Part shown: positions 27,926-36,232 of the stretch, in pieces | Numbering within the stretch: position 1 is the first letter of the stretch | Layout of the letters: each line of letters starts with the position of its first letter | Origin: Nocardiopsis endophytica | GTDB taxonomy: Bacteria; Actinomycetota; Actinomycetes; Streptosporangiales; Streptosporangiaceae | Assembly (NCBI RefSeq): GCF_027706725.1 | Contig: NZ_JAQFWQ010000022.1 | Location: 1-64,000 of the forward strand | DNA: 64,000 nucleotides | Reading direction: 5' to 3' | The notes under the pieces: model-generated | The model's database searches: none | What the model saw: the letters and a program-made list of their open reading frames with translations, nothing else | Told to the model about the DNA's origin: nothing | Position numbers and translations under genes: made by a program

Positions 27926-28591
27926 TTGCTGACGAACCGGATCTCGCTGCGCGCGGCCGCCGCGGTCGGATGCGCCACCGTGGTGGCGGGAGCCGCCTTC
28001 GGTGTCTCCGCATTCGCCGACAGCGGCTCCCCCGAGCAGGCGGCGAGCGCGGCCCTCCCCGCGGACGCGCCGAAGGCGGAGTCCCAGAGCGAGGAGGAGT
28101 TCTTCTCCGACGTCGAGGAGGTCTCCGACGAGCAGCGCGCGTCCGCGCGCGAGGAGGCCAAGGACCGCATGGACGACGCGGGCTCCGCGGCGGGCGCCAG
28201 CGGCACCGCGTCGCCGGAGAAGAAGGAGGAGGAGAAGGAGGAGTCCGACGACGACGGCGGCTCCGACTCGGGCGGCTCGACTCCCAGCGGCGACCCCAAG
28301 AGCATCGCCAAGGCCATGCTCGGCGACTTCGGCTGGAGCTCGGACCAGTTCAGCGGCTGCCTCGAGCCGCTGTGGGAGAAGGAGAGCAACTGGAACCCGT
28401 CGGCGCAGAACCCGAGCTCGGGTGCGTACGGGATCCCGCAGGCCCTGCCCGGCTCGAAGATGGCCACCGCGGGGTCGGACTGGCAGACCAACCCGGCCAC
28501 CCAGATCGAGTGGGGGCTGGGGTACATCGAGGACCGGTACGGTTCGCCGTGTGAGGCCTGGTCGCACTCGCAGGCCAACGGCTGGTACTGA
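27926..28591 (+). CDS. Secreted lytic transglycosylase (SLT-like)
   Basis: The 221-residue protein starts at TTG (27926) after GAAAGGG. A signal peptide ends near FADSGS. An acidic linker of about 80 residues is followed by an SLT-type domain (about 120-221) with WEKESNWNPSAQNP (catalytic Glu), GAYGIPQALPGSKM and IEWGLGYIEDRYGSP. Residues 55-110 closely match the Rpf-like protein upstream (EEVSDEQRASAREEA, SAAGASGTASPEKKEEE), although the catalytic domain is different. It probably cleaves peptidoglycan between NAM and NAG. Confidence 0.85.
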   Translation: MLTNRISLRAAAAVGCATVVAGAAFGVSAFADSGSPEQAASAALPADAPKAESQSEEEFFSDVEEVSDEQRASAREEAKDRMDDAGSAAGASGTASPEKKEEEKEESDDDGGSDSGGSTPSGDPKSIAKAMLGDFGWSSDQFSGCLEPLWEKESNWNPSAQNPSSGAYGIPQALPGSKMATAGSDWQTNPATQIEWGLGYIEDRYGSPCEAWSHSQANGWY

Positions 28592-28603
28592 CCGGCCTGA
28601 GAC

Positions 28604-28641
28604 GGAAGGGGCCCTCCGGACAGTGTCCGGAGGGCCCCTTC
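28604..28641. terminator. Bidirectional terminator
   Basis: GAAGGGGCCCTCCGGACA pairs with TCCGGAGGGCCCCTTC around a very short loop, between the convergent stops at 28591 and 28685. Confidence 0.85.
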
Positions 28642-28684
28642 GTCGTTTCCCGGCGCGTATCCCGTCCTGTTGCCGTTCCGTCCC

Positions 28685-30679
28685 TCAGATCGACAGGAAG
28701 AACCAGCTGTCGAAGGAGTGCTGCAGGACGGGCCCGTAGGCCTCCGCCTCCCCCTCGGGGACGTTCAGGGAGAGGGTGAAGCCCTGGCCCTCGTGGTGGA
28801 CGGAGTACTCGGTGAGGTAGCGCTCCGGGTTGTCCCAGTCGTTGCCGGTGTAGCGGTTGACGACGAAGGCCGCGTCGTACTCCGGGTCCCAGAGGAAGGG
28901 GTACTCGTCCTCCTCCAGTTCGCGGATCTCGTCGGTGCGGTAGTTCTCGTAGTCGCCGGAGGACTTGAAGGACTCGTCGTTGGCCTCCAGGCGGGCCAGG
29001 CTGCCCTGGTCGCCCTCCAGGTCCCAGGTGGCCAGCATGAAGCGGCGCTCGCCGGTGGAGTCGGCCATGGTGACCGTGCCGGTGCCGTCGGAGGACATGT
29101 CGCTGTCGTCGAGGGTCCAGCCGGAGGGGTAGTCGACGCTGAAGCGGTCGCCGTAGTAGGTCTCGAAGTCGGTGGGGACGCCTTCGGTCTGCCCGGTGTC
29201 CCCGCCCTCGGAGTCCCCGGAGTCCGACGGGTCCTCCCGCGCCTCGGTGTCGGCGTCGCCGCTCTCGGAGCCGCTGGAGCCGGTGTCCGACTCGGAGCCG
29301 CCGCTCTCGCTGTTGGCGACGATGGCGACGAACGCGCCGCACCCGCCCAGCACGAGGAGGGCGAGCACCACGCACCCGATCCCGAGGACCAGGGGCGTCT
29401 TGCTGCCCGACTTCTTCGGCGCCTGCGGGGGCTGCGGGGGAGGGCCGGCGGCCGCGTAGGCGGGCTGCCCGGGAGGTGGCCCGCCGGGCGGGAAGCCCGG
29501 CCCAGGGCCTTGTGCGGGGCCCGGACCGGGCGGAGGCCCAGCGGGTCCCTGAGGCGGCCCAGAGGCCGCGGGGGAGGGCCACCCCCCACTGGGGCCCTGT
29601 GGCCCAGGCGGCATCCCGTGCGAGGGCGTACCCCCCGTAGGCACCGCACCGGGCCCACCCGGGCCAGCCGGGCCGCCCATCCCCATCTCCGCGGGGACGC
29701 CACCGGCAGGAGTCCCGGGTCCGGGTCCACCCATGCCCATCTCGGCGGGGAGCCCGCCGGCCGGGGTTCCGCCTCGGGGGCCGGGGTCGATCCCTTCAGG
29801 TGCACGTGGCCCAGGATCGAACGCCGCGGACGGCCCCGTCCCGGAAAGGGCGGCTCCCGGCCCGGAAGCCGAGCGGAGGAGCTCCAGGGCGGCGTCGGGC
29901 CCCAAACGGTGCGCGGGGTCGCGCTCCAGGAGCCCTGAGATGAGCGGCTGGAGCGGGCCCGCCTGCCGCATGTCCGGCACCGGGTCGGAGACGACCGCCG
30001 AGATGGACGCGGTGATCGTGCCCCGGCGGAACGGGGAGGAGCCCTCGACGGCCTGGTAGAGGGTGACCCCGGCGCTCCAGAGGTCGCCGGCGGGAGTGGC
30101 CGCCTCGCCCAGGAGGCGTTCGGGCGGCATGTACTCGGGCGACCCGATGAGCGCGCCGGTGGCGGTGATGGAGGCGCCGCCCTCCATGGTGGCGATGCCG
30201 AAGTCGGTGATGACGACGCGTCCGCTCTCGCAGACCATGACGTTGCCGGGCTTGATGTCGCGGTGGACGACGCCGGCCTCGTGGGCGGACTTGAGCCCTT
30301 CGATCAGCGCGGTCGCGAGCGCGGCCGCCCGAGAGGGCAGGAGGGGCCCGTTCCGGCTGAGCTCCTGGTCGAGGGAGTGCCCGGGGATGAGCTCCATGAC
30401 CACCCACGGGTTGTCCTCGAAGTCGAAGACGTCGTGCACGGTGACGATGGAGGGGTGCGGAACCCGGGCGGCACTCTGCGCCTCCCGGAGCACACGCGCC
30501 CGAGCCTCGGCGCGCTCATCGTCGGACAGGTGAGCGGGGAGGAGGATCTCCTTGACGGCAACGGCCCGCTGGAGCTGGGTGTCCCAGGCCTTCCAGACGA
30601 TGCCCATACCGCCGCGGCCCAGCTCCTTGTCCAACCGGTAGCGCCCCATCACAACGCGGGCGCCCTCATCCGTGGACAT
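28685..30679 (-). CDS. Membrane Ser/Thr protein kinase with Pro/Gly linker
   Basis: The 664-residue protein has a full Hanks kinase domain at its N-terminus (GRGGMGIVW, VAVKEI, HRDIKPGNVM, DFG, MPPER). A Pro/Gly-rich linker of about 160 residues includes a duplicated TPAGG(L/V)PAEMGMGG unit. One membrane helix (about 432-455) leads to an acidic Ser/Glu/Asp stretch and a 160-residue external domain (SVDYPSGWTLDDSD onward) that could sense a cell-envelope signal. All catalytic residues are present. It is the gene directly downstream of vsr on the same strand, separated by a small hairpin. Confidence 0.9.
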   Translation of the reverse strand: MSTDEGARVVMGRYRLDKELGRGGMGIVWKAWDTQLQRAVAVKEILLPAHLSDDERAEARARVLREAQSAARVPHPSIVTVHDVFDFEDNPWVVMELIPGHSLDQELSRNGPLLPSRAAALATALIEGLKSAHEAGVVHRDIKPGNVMVCESGRVVITDFGIATMEGGASITATGALIGSPEYMPPERLLGEAATPAGDLWSAGVTLYQAVEGSSPFRRGTITASISAVVSDPVPDMRQAGPLQPLISGLLERDPAHRLGPDAALELLRSASGPGAALSGTGPSAAFDPGPRAPEGIDPGPRGGTPAGGLPAEMGMGGPGPGTPAGGVPAEMGMGGPAGPGGPGAVPTGGTPSHGMPPGPQGPSGGWPSPAASGPPQGPAGPPPGPGPAQGPGPGFPPGGPPPGQPAYAAAGPPPQPPQAPKKSGSKTPLVLGIGCVVLALLVLGGCGAFVAIVANSESGGSESDTGSSGSESGDADTEAREDPSDSGDSEGGDTGQTEGVPTDFETYYGDRFSVDYPSGWTLDDSDMSSDGTGTVTMADSTGERRFMLATWDLEGDQGSLARLEANDESFKSSGDYENYRTDEIRELEEDEYPFLWDPEYDAAFVVNRYTGNDWDNPERYLTEYSVHHEGQGFTLSLNVPEGEAEAYGPVLQHSFDSWFFLSI

Positions 30680-30819
30680 CAGTGAGGCCTCTCAAGGGGG
30701 AGATAACGTTAGCGATCGTGCATGCAGACTACTAACCAGCCACACCGGACAGACCCAGAGGGCAGGATCCCTCTTGTCCGGATCGGGCCTTTCGAGAGGG
30801 CTGGCGAGGTCACGGAGGA

Positions 30820-30840
30820 GGGCGCCTCTGAGCGGCGCCC
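30820..30840 (-). terminator. Small hairpin after vsr
   Basis: GGGCGCC and GGCGCCC flank a 7-nt loop about 20 bp beyond the vsr stop, before the kinase gene on the same strand. It would separate the island transcript from the kinase. Confidence 0.5.
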
Positions 30841-30860
30841 CTGAGGAGCGGTCCGACGGT

Positions 30861-31298
30861 TCAGTCGACCTCTTCACGCCTCTTCTTCACCAGAGCCGCC
30901 ACCCTGACGGCCGCATCTTGAGGGTCCTCGTGTTCCCAGATGCGGAGAACGCGCCAGCCTCGTTCTTCCAGCAGGCTGTTCGTCTCGGCGTCACGCTCCC
31001 GGTTCCGTCGGACCTTCTCGGCCCAGAAGCTCGTGTTCGTCGCGGACACGGTGTGGTGCTCGGGGCAGCCGTGCCAGAAGCAACCATCGAGGAAGACCGC
31101 GACCTTGACCTTGGTGAACGCGAGATCGACGGTACGACGGTATGACGGGATTGCGGCATAGGAGACGCGATAGCGGAGCCCCAGGGCATGCACGGCACGA
31201 CGCAGCGCGAGCTCGGGCTTGGTGTCACGCCCCTTGTTGGAGCGCATGCTCTTCCGTACGCCGGGGCTGGAGGCACCTACGGGGCGGGAAGCCGTCAT
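30861..31298 (-). CDS. vsr: Very short patch repair endonuclease Vsr
   Basis: The protein has the Vsr fold: an N-terminal MRSNKGRDTKPELALRR segment, core YRRTVDLAF with the catalytic Asp, and VAVFLDGCFWHGCPEH, which carries the zinc Cys/His residues and the His and Trp used for mismatch wedging. Vsr nicks at T:G mismatches produced when 5-methylcytosine deaminates, protecting sites of the partner methylase. The ATG at 31298 gives 145 residues, the usual length; a GTG at 31397 would add 33 untypical residues. It is divergent from the methyltransferase. Confidence 0.9.
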   Translation of the reverse strand: MTASRPVGASSPGVRKSMRSNKGRDTKPELALRRAVHALGLRYRVSYAAIPSYRRTVDLAFTKVKVAVFLDGCFWHGCPEHHTVSATNTSFWAEKVRRNRERDAETNSLLEERGWRVLRIWEHEDPQDAAVRVAALVKKRREEVD

Positions 31299-31501
31299 AG
31301 GGCCAACGCTACGGGACGTCGTGATGTCGCGATCACGGCCGTCCACAGGTTGTCGAGGCTCCATGGTCCGTCGCAGAGGTCGGATGAGGAAGGACACGTT
31401 CGGCCAGAGGCATGCCCCAGGGATGGATCGTCGTACCCGTGGTGTTGGCTACTGGGTGGACAGAGGCGCTGGACAGCCGTGCGATGCAGGGGGCGGGCGC
31501 C

Positions 31502-31507
31502 TATAGT
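31502..31507 (+). promoter_or_regulatory. Candidate -10 box of the methyltransferase operon
   Basis: TATAGT lies 31 bp before the methylase start in an otherwise GC-rich stretch; no good -35 is seen. Confidence 0.35.
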
Positions 31508-31538
31508 TTCATCAGATTCAAGCCATGACGGAGGTGCG

Positions 31539-32639
31539 ATGGGCAGGGGAGGTATCCGGACGGTCGACCTGTTCGCAGGTGCCGGGGGGCTGAGCCTGGG
31601 GTTCCAGCTCGCCGACCGGGGGTTCGAACCGGTCTTCGCGGTCGAGGTCGATGACGCCGCCGCTCGCACGTTCAAGCGGAACTTCGACTGCGACGTCCAT
31701 TCCGGATCCATCGAGGATGTGCTCCACTACCCGGATGCCGACGTCATCATCGGCGGTCCCCCTTGCCAGGGTTTCAGCCCTCTCGGGCGTGATCGGGACG
31801 ATGAGAGCCGGGCCCAGTTGAACGAGCTCTGGCAGCAGTACCTGACCGCGGTCCGCCGGATCCGACCTCAGGCCTTCGTCATCGAAAACGTTCCCGAATT
31901 TCAGAAGTCGGCTCAGTTCGCGAAACTTCTCCGGATCATGGAGTCCGATCCGGAACTGAAGGATTATGCGTACGGTTACGGTGTCCTCAATGCTGCCGAC
32001 TACGGGGTTCCGCAGCGTCGGAGGAGAGGAATATTCATCGCCGTCCGAGACGTCGAGAATGTTCCTTGGCCTCCTCCGCCCACGAATGGCCCGGACTCTC
32101 CGGGTGAAGTCCCTTACGTGACTCTCAGAGACGTTATCTCTGATCTTCCGGAGGTTCCTGAGAGGACTGAGATCGAGATCGATGACGATGGGGTGCAGCA
32201 CCTTCATATTCGGCGTTCGCCGACACAGAAGTCCCTCGAACGGTATCGGGCGATTCCGGAAGGTGGAAACAGGTTCGATCTTCAGCGGAATCGACCCGAC
32301 CTCCTGCCCAACTGCTGGAAGAACAAACCGACCGGTACCACGGACGTCATGGGGCGGATGTGGTGGGACAGGCCTTCGTTCACGATCCGTACCGAGTTCT
32401 ACAAGCCGGAGAAGGGGCGTTACCTCCACCCTGTGTACGATCGCCCGATCACGCACCGAGAGGCCGCTCGGCTGCAGAGTTTCCCTGATCAGTTCACCTT
32501 CGAGGGAAGTAAGATCGAGGTGGGAAAGCAGATCGGAAACGCGGTCCCTCCGTTGCTGGGCAAGGCGATCGCAGAGCATGTGTATCGGCTGACGTTCGCA
32601 CCCGAAGCCGCGCAGCTGGAGCTCACTCAGATGTGGTGA
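31539..32639 (+). CDS. DNA cytosine-5 methyltransferase (likely GCCGGC)
   Basis: The 366-residue enzyme has the ordered m5C-methylase motifs: I (TVDLFAGAGGLSLGF), IV with the catalytic Cys (GGPPCQGFSPLG), VI (FVIENVPEF), VIII (PQRRRRG), IX (REAARLQSFPD) and X (GKQIGNAVPPLL). The target-recognition region is about 190-300. GGAGGTG precedes the ATG at 31539. It is followed by NaeI-type and NgoMIV-type endonuclease genes, so the target is inferred to be GCCGGC. Codon use is visibly less GC-rich than in the flanking genes, suggesting transfer. Confidence 0.9.
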   Translation: MGRGGIRTVDLFAGAGGLSLGFQLADRGFEPVFAVEVDDAAARTFKRNFDCDVHSGSIEDVLHYPDADVIIGGPPCQGFSPLGRDRDDESRAQLNELWQQYLTAVRRIRPQAFVIENVPEFQKSAQFAKLLRIMESDPELKDYAYGYGVLNAADYGVPQRRRRGIFIAVRDVENVPWPPPPTNGPDSPGEVPYVTLRDVISDLPEVPERTEIEIDDDGVQHLHIRRSPTQKSLERYRAIPEGGNRFDLQRNRPDLLPNCWKNKPTGTTDVMGRMWWDRPSFTIRTEFYKPEKGRYLHPVYDRPITHREAARLQSFPDQFTFEGSKIEVGKQIGNAVPPLLGKAIAEHVYRLTFAPEAAQLELTQMW

Positions 32640-32687
32640 TGAGGTCGCACTGATCTCTCTGTCGGTGAACGAGAAACGGATACTCGA

Positions 32688-33647
32688 ATGATGGACACCC
32701 CCCTCCCTCTTTCGGATGGTCCCGATTCTTCCAGCGGATCGGACGATCCGGGACTCGACGACGTCGAAGCCTGGTTTCGATCCCGATCTCGGATGGAGGA
32801 GATCTTCGGTCGCGTCTTCCGACAGGCGATAGATGAGGTGTTGGACGGCCAGCGGACAGGACGCTTCGATCTTTACGCATCGAATGTCGCGAAGACGGAG
32901 CGCACATACCTGGGGACGAAGGTCGAGATCATCTGCCAAGACGAGTTCGGCCTTGACCGTGGAGAGGTGATGGATTATCGCATCTGCGGCCATGAGGTGG
33001 ACGCCAAGTTCTCGATGACCTCACGTTTCTCTCAGGCCATCCCTACGGAGGCCGTCGGCCGGATATGCCTCTTCATGTATGCGCAGGACCAGAAGGGTGA
33101 GTTCTCTGTCGGGCTCATGCGGCCCACCGATGACGTTTTGAATCCGGGAAGCAATAAGGACGGGAAACGAACCATCAAGAAGGAGGGGCGATCGAAGATC
33201 AGGTGGCTCGTAGAGAATGGTCGCCTTCCTGAGAATCAGCTGCTCCGGTTTCCTGCGAGCGTGGTCGAGCAGGTGTTCAGTCGTCGGCTTTCCGGGCAAG
33301 GAAGGGTCACGGAACTCTTCCGAAGGGTTCAGGGGTCCCTGATCAGGCGCGAGACTCTCATCACGGTCGCGCGGCAGCACGATGGCCCGAAGCGTGCTCG
33401 GGATTCGAGGTTGCGCCTGGCCGATGAGGGGATAGTGATTCTCTGCTCGCTTTACGGGCACCCGCAGATAGCTTCGGAATTGGGTCTTCCGGTGCCTGGG
33501 AAGAGCGAATGGGTCAGTGCTCGACTCGTCGAGAGGCCCGTTGGGGATGATCGCCCGTTCACAGTCCTCTCAGGGATAGAGTATGTCGTCGCTCAAAACG
33601 ACGAGCCAGCGTGTCGTGTCCCCGCGAAATATGGTTCGATGCCGTGA
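32688..33647 (+). CDS. NaeI-family type II restriction endonuclease
   Basis: The 319-residue protein aligns along its whole length with NaeI (317 residues) as I remember that sequence. The N-terminal Endo domain keeps DGQRTGR, GTKVEI (metal Glu), MDYRI (Asp) and EVDAKFSM (Asp-x-Lys). The C-terminal CAP-like Topo domain keeps RVTELFRRVQGSLIRR and SELGLPVPGKSEWVSARLV. NaeI recognises GCCGGC and is type IIE, needing a second site as effector. Leu43 of NaeI, whose change to Lys gives a topoisomerase, corresponds to Val in VLDG here, so nuclease function is expected. It is 48 bp after the methylase. Confidence 0.85.
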   Translation: MMDTPLPLSDGPDSSSGSDDPGLDDVEAWFRSRSRMEEIFGRVFRQAIDEVLDGQRTGRFDLYASNVAKTERTYLGTKVEIICQDEFGLDRGEVMDYRICGHEVDAKFSMTSRFSQAIPTEAVGRICLFMYAQDQKGEFSVGLMRPTDDVLNPGSNKDGKRTIKKEGRSKIRWLVENGRLPENQLLRFPASVVEQVFSRRLSGQGRVTELFRRVQGSLIRRETLITVARQHDGPKRARDSRLRLADEGIVILCSLYGHPQIASELGLPVPGKSEWVSARLVERPVGDDRPFTVLSGIEYVVAQNDEPACRVPAKYGSMP

Positions 33648-33669
33648 TCGCCGCTGATGATCGGAGGGC

Positions 33670-34566
33670 GTGTTGCCTGCCCCGTTTGCCATTGGGCTCT
33701 GTGGGTTCAGAGAGGGAAGGCCCAATACAAGTGATAAGAGCGATAAGTTCTCTGTGAAGTTGGGTCATGCCTTCTTCGAGGCCATGGGGGTCGATGGGGG
33801 GCGCCCTGCCCGGCCGGACGTGGGTTCGTTGATGCAGTCCGCAGTCGTCGAGGACCTACGTCAACGGGTCGTGGTGCAGACCGAGCATCTTGACATTCAC
33901 GCTGACAGGCGTATCGACAAATTCGAGCAGTACTCGCATCTTGGAGTCGTGCGCGAGCTCGTGCGGGATTCCTCGTCCGGAGGCCGATTGGCCGAACTGG
34001 TCGACGAGATCAGTACCCTCACCTCGTCGTTCCGGCCCTCTGCCCTTGAGAGTAAACTGTCAGCGCTTCTCGATGATCTGAGCAAGGAGGAGCTCAAGGC
34101 CCGTGAGCAGAGGCGACTGCTGCTAGGAGCGCTCGGAGAGGAATCCGTTCTCGGTCTGGACGTCGCGATCGGCCGTACGTCCCCGTACCGGTCGGACCGG
34201 TCGGATCTTCCGCACCTGGCCGCCGGCTTCTCGGTCAAATGGTCACTGAGAACCGATCGCGCTCAGGATCCACGCTCTCAAGGAGCGAAACTCTCCGCAC
34301 TACGGAGGGGGCGGATGCCCCATTTCGCAGTGATCGTCATGGAGCCGCGTCCCTATTTTCTCTCGATCCTCGGACGTGGAGCCGGGGACGTCGACTGCGT
34401 CTACCATCTCCATCTTCCGGCTTTGGAGACTGCACTCGAATCAGTCTGTAACGGATCGTCCGCGACGAGTTCCCAGAGGCAGACCTGGGACACGTTCTGC
34501 AGGCTCCGTGATCAGGGGCGTCTCCGTGACTACGACGACTTGGTCGATCTTGTGCGGACGCTCTGA
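33670..34566 (+). CDS. NgoMIV-family type II restriction endonuclease, altered active site
   Basis: The 298-residue protein matches NgoMIV (GCCGGC, type IIF tetramer) best in the core: FSVKWSLRTDRAQ, GRMPHFAVIVMEP and GAGDVDCVYHLHLP. The Asp (in LGLDVAIG) and Lys (in SVKW) of the active site are kept. By my alignment the two metal-ligand Glu residues of NgoMIV (positions 70 and 201) are Gln here (SLMQSAVVED, and DPRSQG encoded by CAA at about 34279). Activity may therefore be low or lost. Start is GTG 33670 or, better spaced from GGAGGG, TTG 33673. It follows the NaeI-type gene by 22 bp. Confidence 0.75.
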   Translation: MLPAPFAIGLCGFREGRPNTSDKSDKFSVKLGHAFFEAMGVDGGRPARPDVGSLMQSAVVEDLRQRVVVQTEHLDIHADRRIDKFEQYSHLGVVRELVRDSSSGGRLAELVDEISTLTSSFRPSALESKLSALLDDLSKEELKAREQRRLLLGALGEESVLGLDVAIGRTSPYRSDRSDLPHLAAGFSVKWSLRTDRAQDPRSQGAKLSALRRGRMPHFAVIVMEPRPYFLSILGRGAGDVDCVYHLHLPALETALESVCNGSSATSSQRQTWDTFCRLRDQGRLRDYDDLVDLVRTL

Positions 34567-34601
34567 AATCACCGTTGCCGCATATGGTGTTACAGGGACG
34601 C

Positions 34602-34640
34602 ACTCTGGGGTCGGTACAGGGTGGGCTCCGACCCCAGAGT
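34602..34640. terminator. Bidirectional terminator at the island edge
   Basis: ACTCTGGGGTCGG pairs perfectly with CCGACCCCAGAGT around a 13-nt loop, between the convergent endonuclease and fumC stops. Confidence 0.8.
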
Positions 34641-34667
34641 TACGTCGTTTTCAGAACGGGGTCGGTA

Positions 34668-36056
34668 CTACTTCGCGTTCGTCATCTTCAGGACGTCTAG
34701 GGCCTCGTCGAGCTGGGTCTCCGTCAGCTTGCCTTCGCTCACGTAGCCGCGCTCGATGACGACCTGGCGGATCGTCTTGCGCTCGGCCAGGGCCTGCTTC
34801 GCGACCTTGGCCGCCTCCTCGTAGCCGATGTAGCGGTTCAGCGGGGTCACGATCGACGGCGACGACTCCGCGTACTCCCGGCACCGCTCCTCGTCGGCCT
34901 CCAAGCCGGCCACGCAGCGGTCGGCGAAGACGCGGGACACGTTCGCCAGCAGGCGCACCGACTCCAGGATGTTGCGGGCGATCATCGGCAGCTGCACGTT
35001 CAGCTCGAAGTTGCCGCTCGCGCCGCCGAAGGCCACCGCCGCGTCGTTGCCCACGACCTGCGACGACACCTGCAGCATCGCCTCGCACAGCACCGGGTTC
35101 ACCTTGCCCGGCATGATCGACGACCCCGGCTGCAGGTCCGGCAGGCGCAGCTCGCTCAGCCCCGTGCGCGGGCCCGAGCCCATCCAGCGGATGTCGTTGG
35201 CGAGCTTGGCGAAGCCCACCGCGATCGTCCGCAGCTGCCCCGACAGCTCGACCAGCCCGTCGCGCGCCCCCTGGGCCTCGAAGTGGTCCCGCGCCTCGGT
35301 CAGCGGCAGGCCGGTGGCCTGGGCGATCTCGGCGATGACCCGTGGCGCGAAGCCCTCCGGCGTGTTGATGCCGGTGCCCACCGCGGTGCCGCCCAGCGGC
35401 AGCTCCGCGACGCGCGGCAGCACCGCCTTCAGGCGCTCGACGCCGTACCCCACCTGCGCCGCGTACCCCGAGAACTCCTGCCCCAGCGTCACCGGGGTGG
35501 CGTCCATCAGGTGCGTGCGCCCGCTCTTCACGACCCCGGCGAACTCCACGGCCTTGCGGTTCAGCTCGCCCTGCAGGTGCTCCAGCGCCGGGACGAGGTC
35601 GTTCACCACCGCGGAGGTCGCCGCGATGTGGATCGACGACGGGTACACGTCGTTCGACGACTGCGAGGCGTTGACGTGGTCGTTCGGGTGCACGTCCAGC
35701 CCGGAGGCGTCCTTGGCCAGGGTCGCGATGACCTCGTTGCTGTTCATGTTGCTCGACGTGCCCGAGCCCGTCTGGAACACGTCGATCGGGAACTCGTCGT
35801 TCCACTTGCCCTCGGCGACCTCCAGGGCCGCCTGGCGGATGGCCTTGCCGAGCTCGTCGGAGATGACCCCCAGCTCGGCGTTGACCTTGGCGGCGGCGGC
35901 CTTGATGTGGCCGAGCGCCTCGATGTTCGCGGCCTCCAGCCCCTGGCCGGAGATCGGGAAGTTCTCCACCGCGCGCTGGGTCTGGGCCCGCCACTTGGCC
36001 TTAGCGGGGACCTGGACCTCGCCCATCGAGTCGTGCTCGATGCGGAACTCACTCAT
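34668..36056 (-). CDS. fumC: Class II fumarate hydratase
   Basis: This 462-residue protein is a class II (iron-free) fumarase, converting fumarate to malate in the TCA cycle. Visible family marks are [47 protein letters not shown] and the signature [11 protein letters not shown]. The C-terminal domain has [21 protein letters not shown] lies well placed before the ATG at 36056. Length is normal and no residues look missing. GC content is visibly higher than in the adjacent island (for example 44 of 60 bases in 35161-35220 against 33 of 60 in 32161-32220). Confidence 0.95.
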   Translation of the reverse strand: MSEFRIEHDSMGEVQVPAKAKWRAQTQRAVENFPISGQGLEAANIEALGHIKAAAAKVNAELGVISDELGKAIRQAALEVAEGKWNDEFPIDVFQTGSGTSSNMNSNEVIATLAKDASGLDVHPNDHVNASQSSNDVYPSSIHIAATSAVVNDLVPALEHLQGELNRKAVEFAGVVKSGRTHLMDATPVTLGQEFSGYAAQVGYGVERLKAVLPRVAELPLGGTAVGTGINTPEGFAPRVIAEIAQATGLPLTEARDHFEAQGARDGLVELSGQLRTIAVGFAKLANDIRWMGSGPRTGLSELRLPDLQPGSSIMPGKVNPVLCEAMLQVSSQVVGNDAAVAFGGASGNFELNVQLPMIARNILESVRLLANVSRVFADRCVAGLEADEERCREYAESSPSIVTPLNRYIGYEEAAKVAKQALAERKTIRQVVIERGYVSEGKLTETQLDEALDVLKMTNAK

Positions 36057-36232
36057 CGTTGAAAGACACCTCCAGGGAAACCTGTCCCCAAGATTGCCAG
36101 AAGTAGAGGTGGGGGGTGGGGGTGCCCCCGCCACAGACCGGGCGTGGCCTCGGGCGTTGTGGGCGGTGTCACGTAGGGCGCCCCCGCGGAAAAGCATTAG
36201 GCGGGCCCACCGGATTTCCCTACGGTGGCCGT

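Noticed and set aside
31618-31631. GGTTCGAACC resembling a tRNA T-arm
   Set aside because: It is in frame within the methylase motif I region; no acceptor or anticodon stems surround it.
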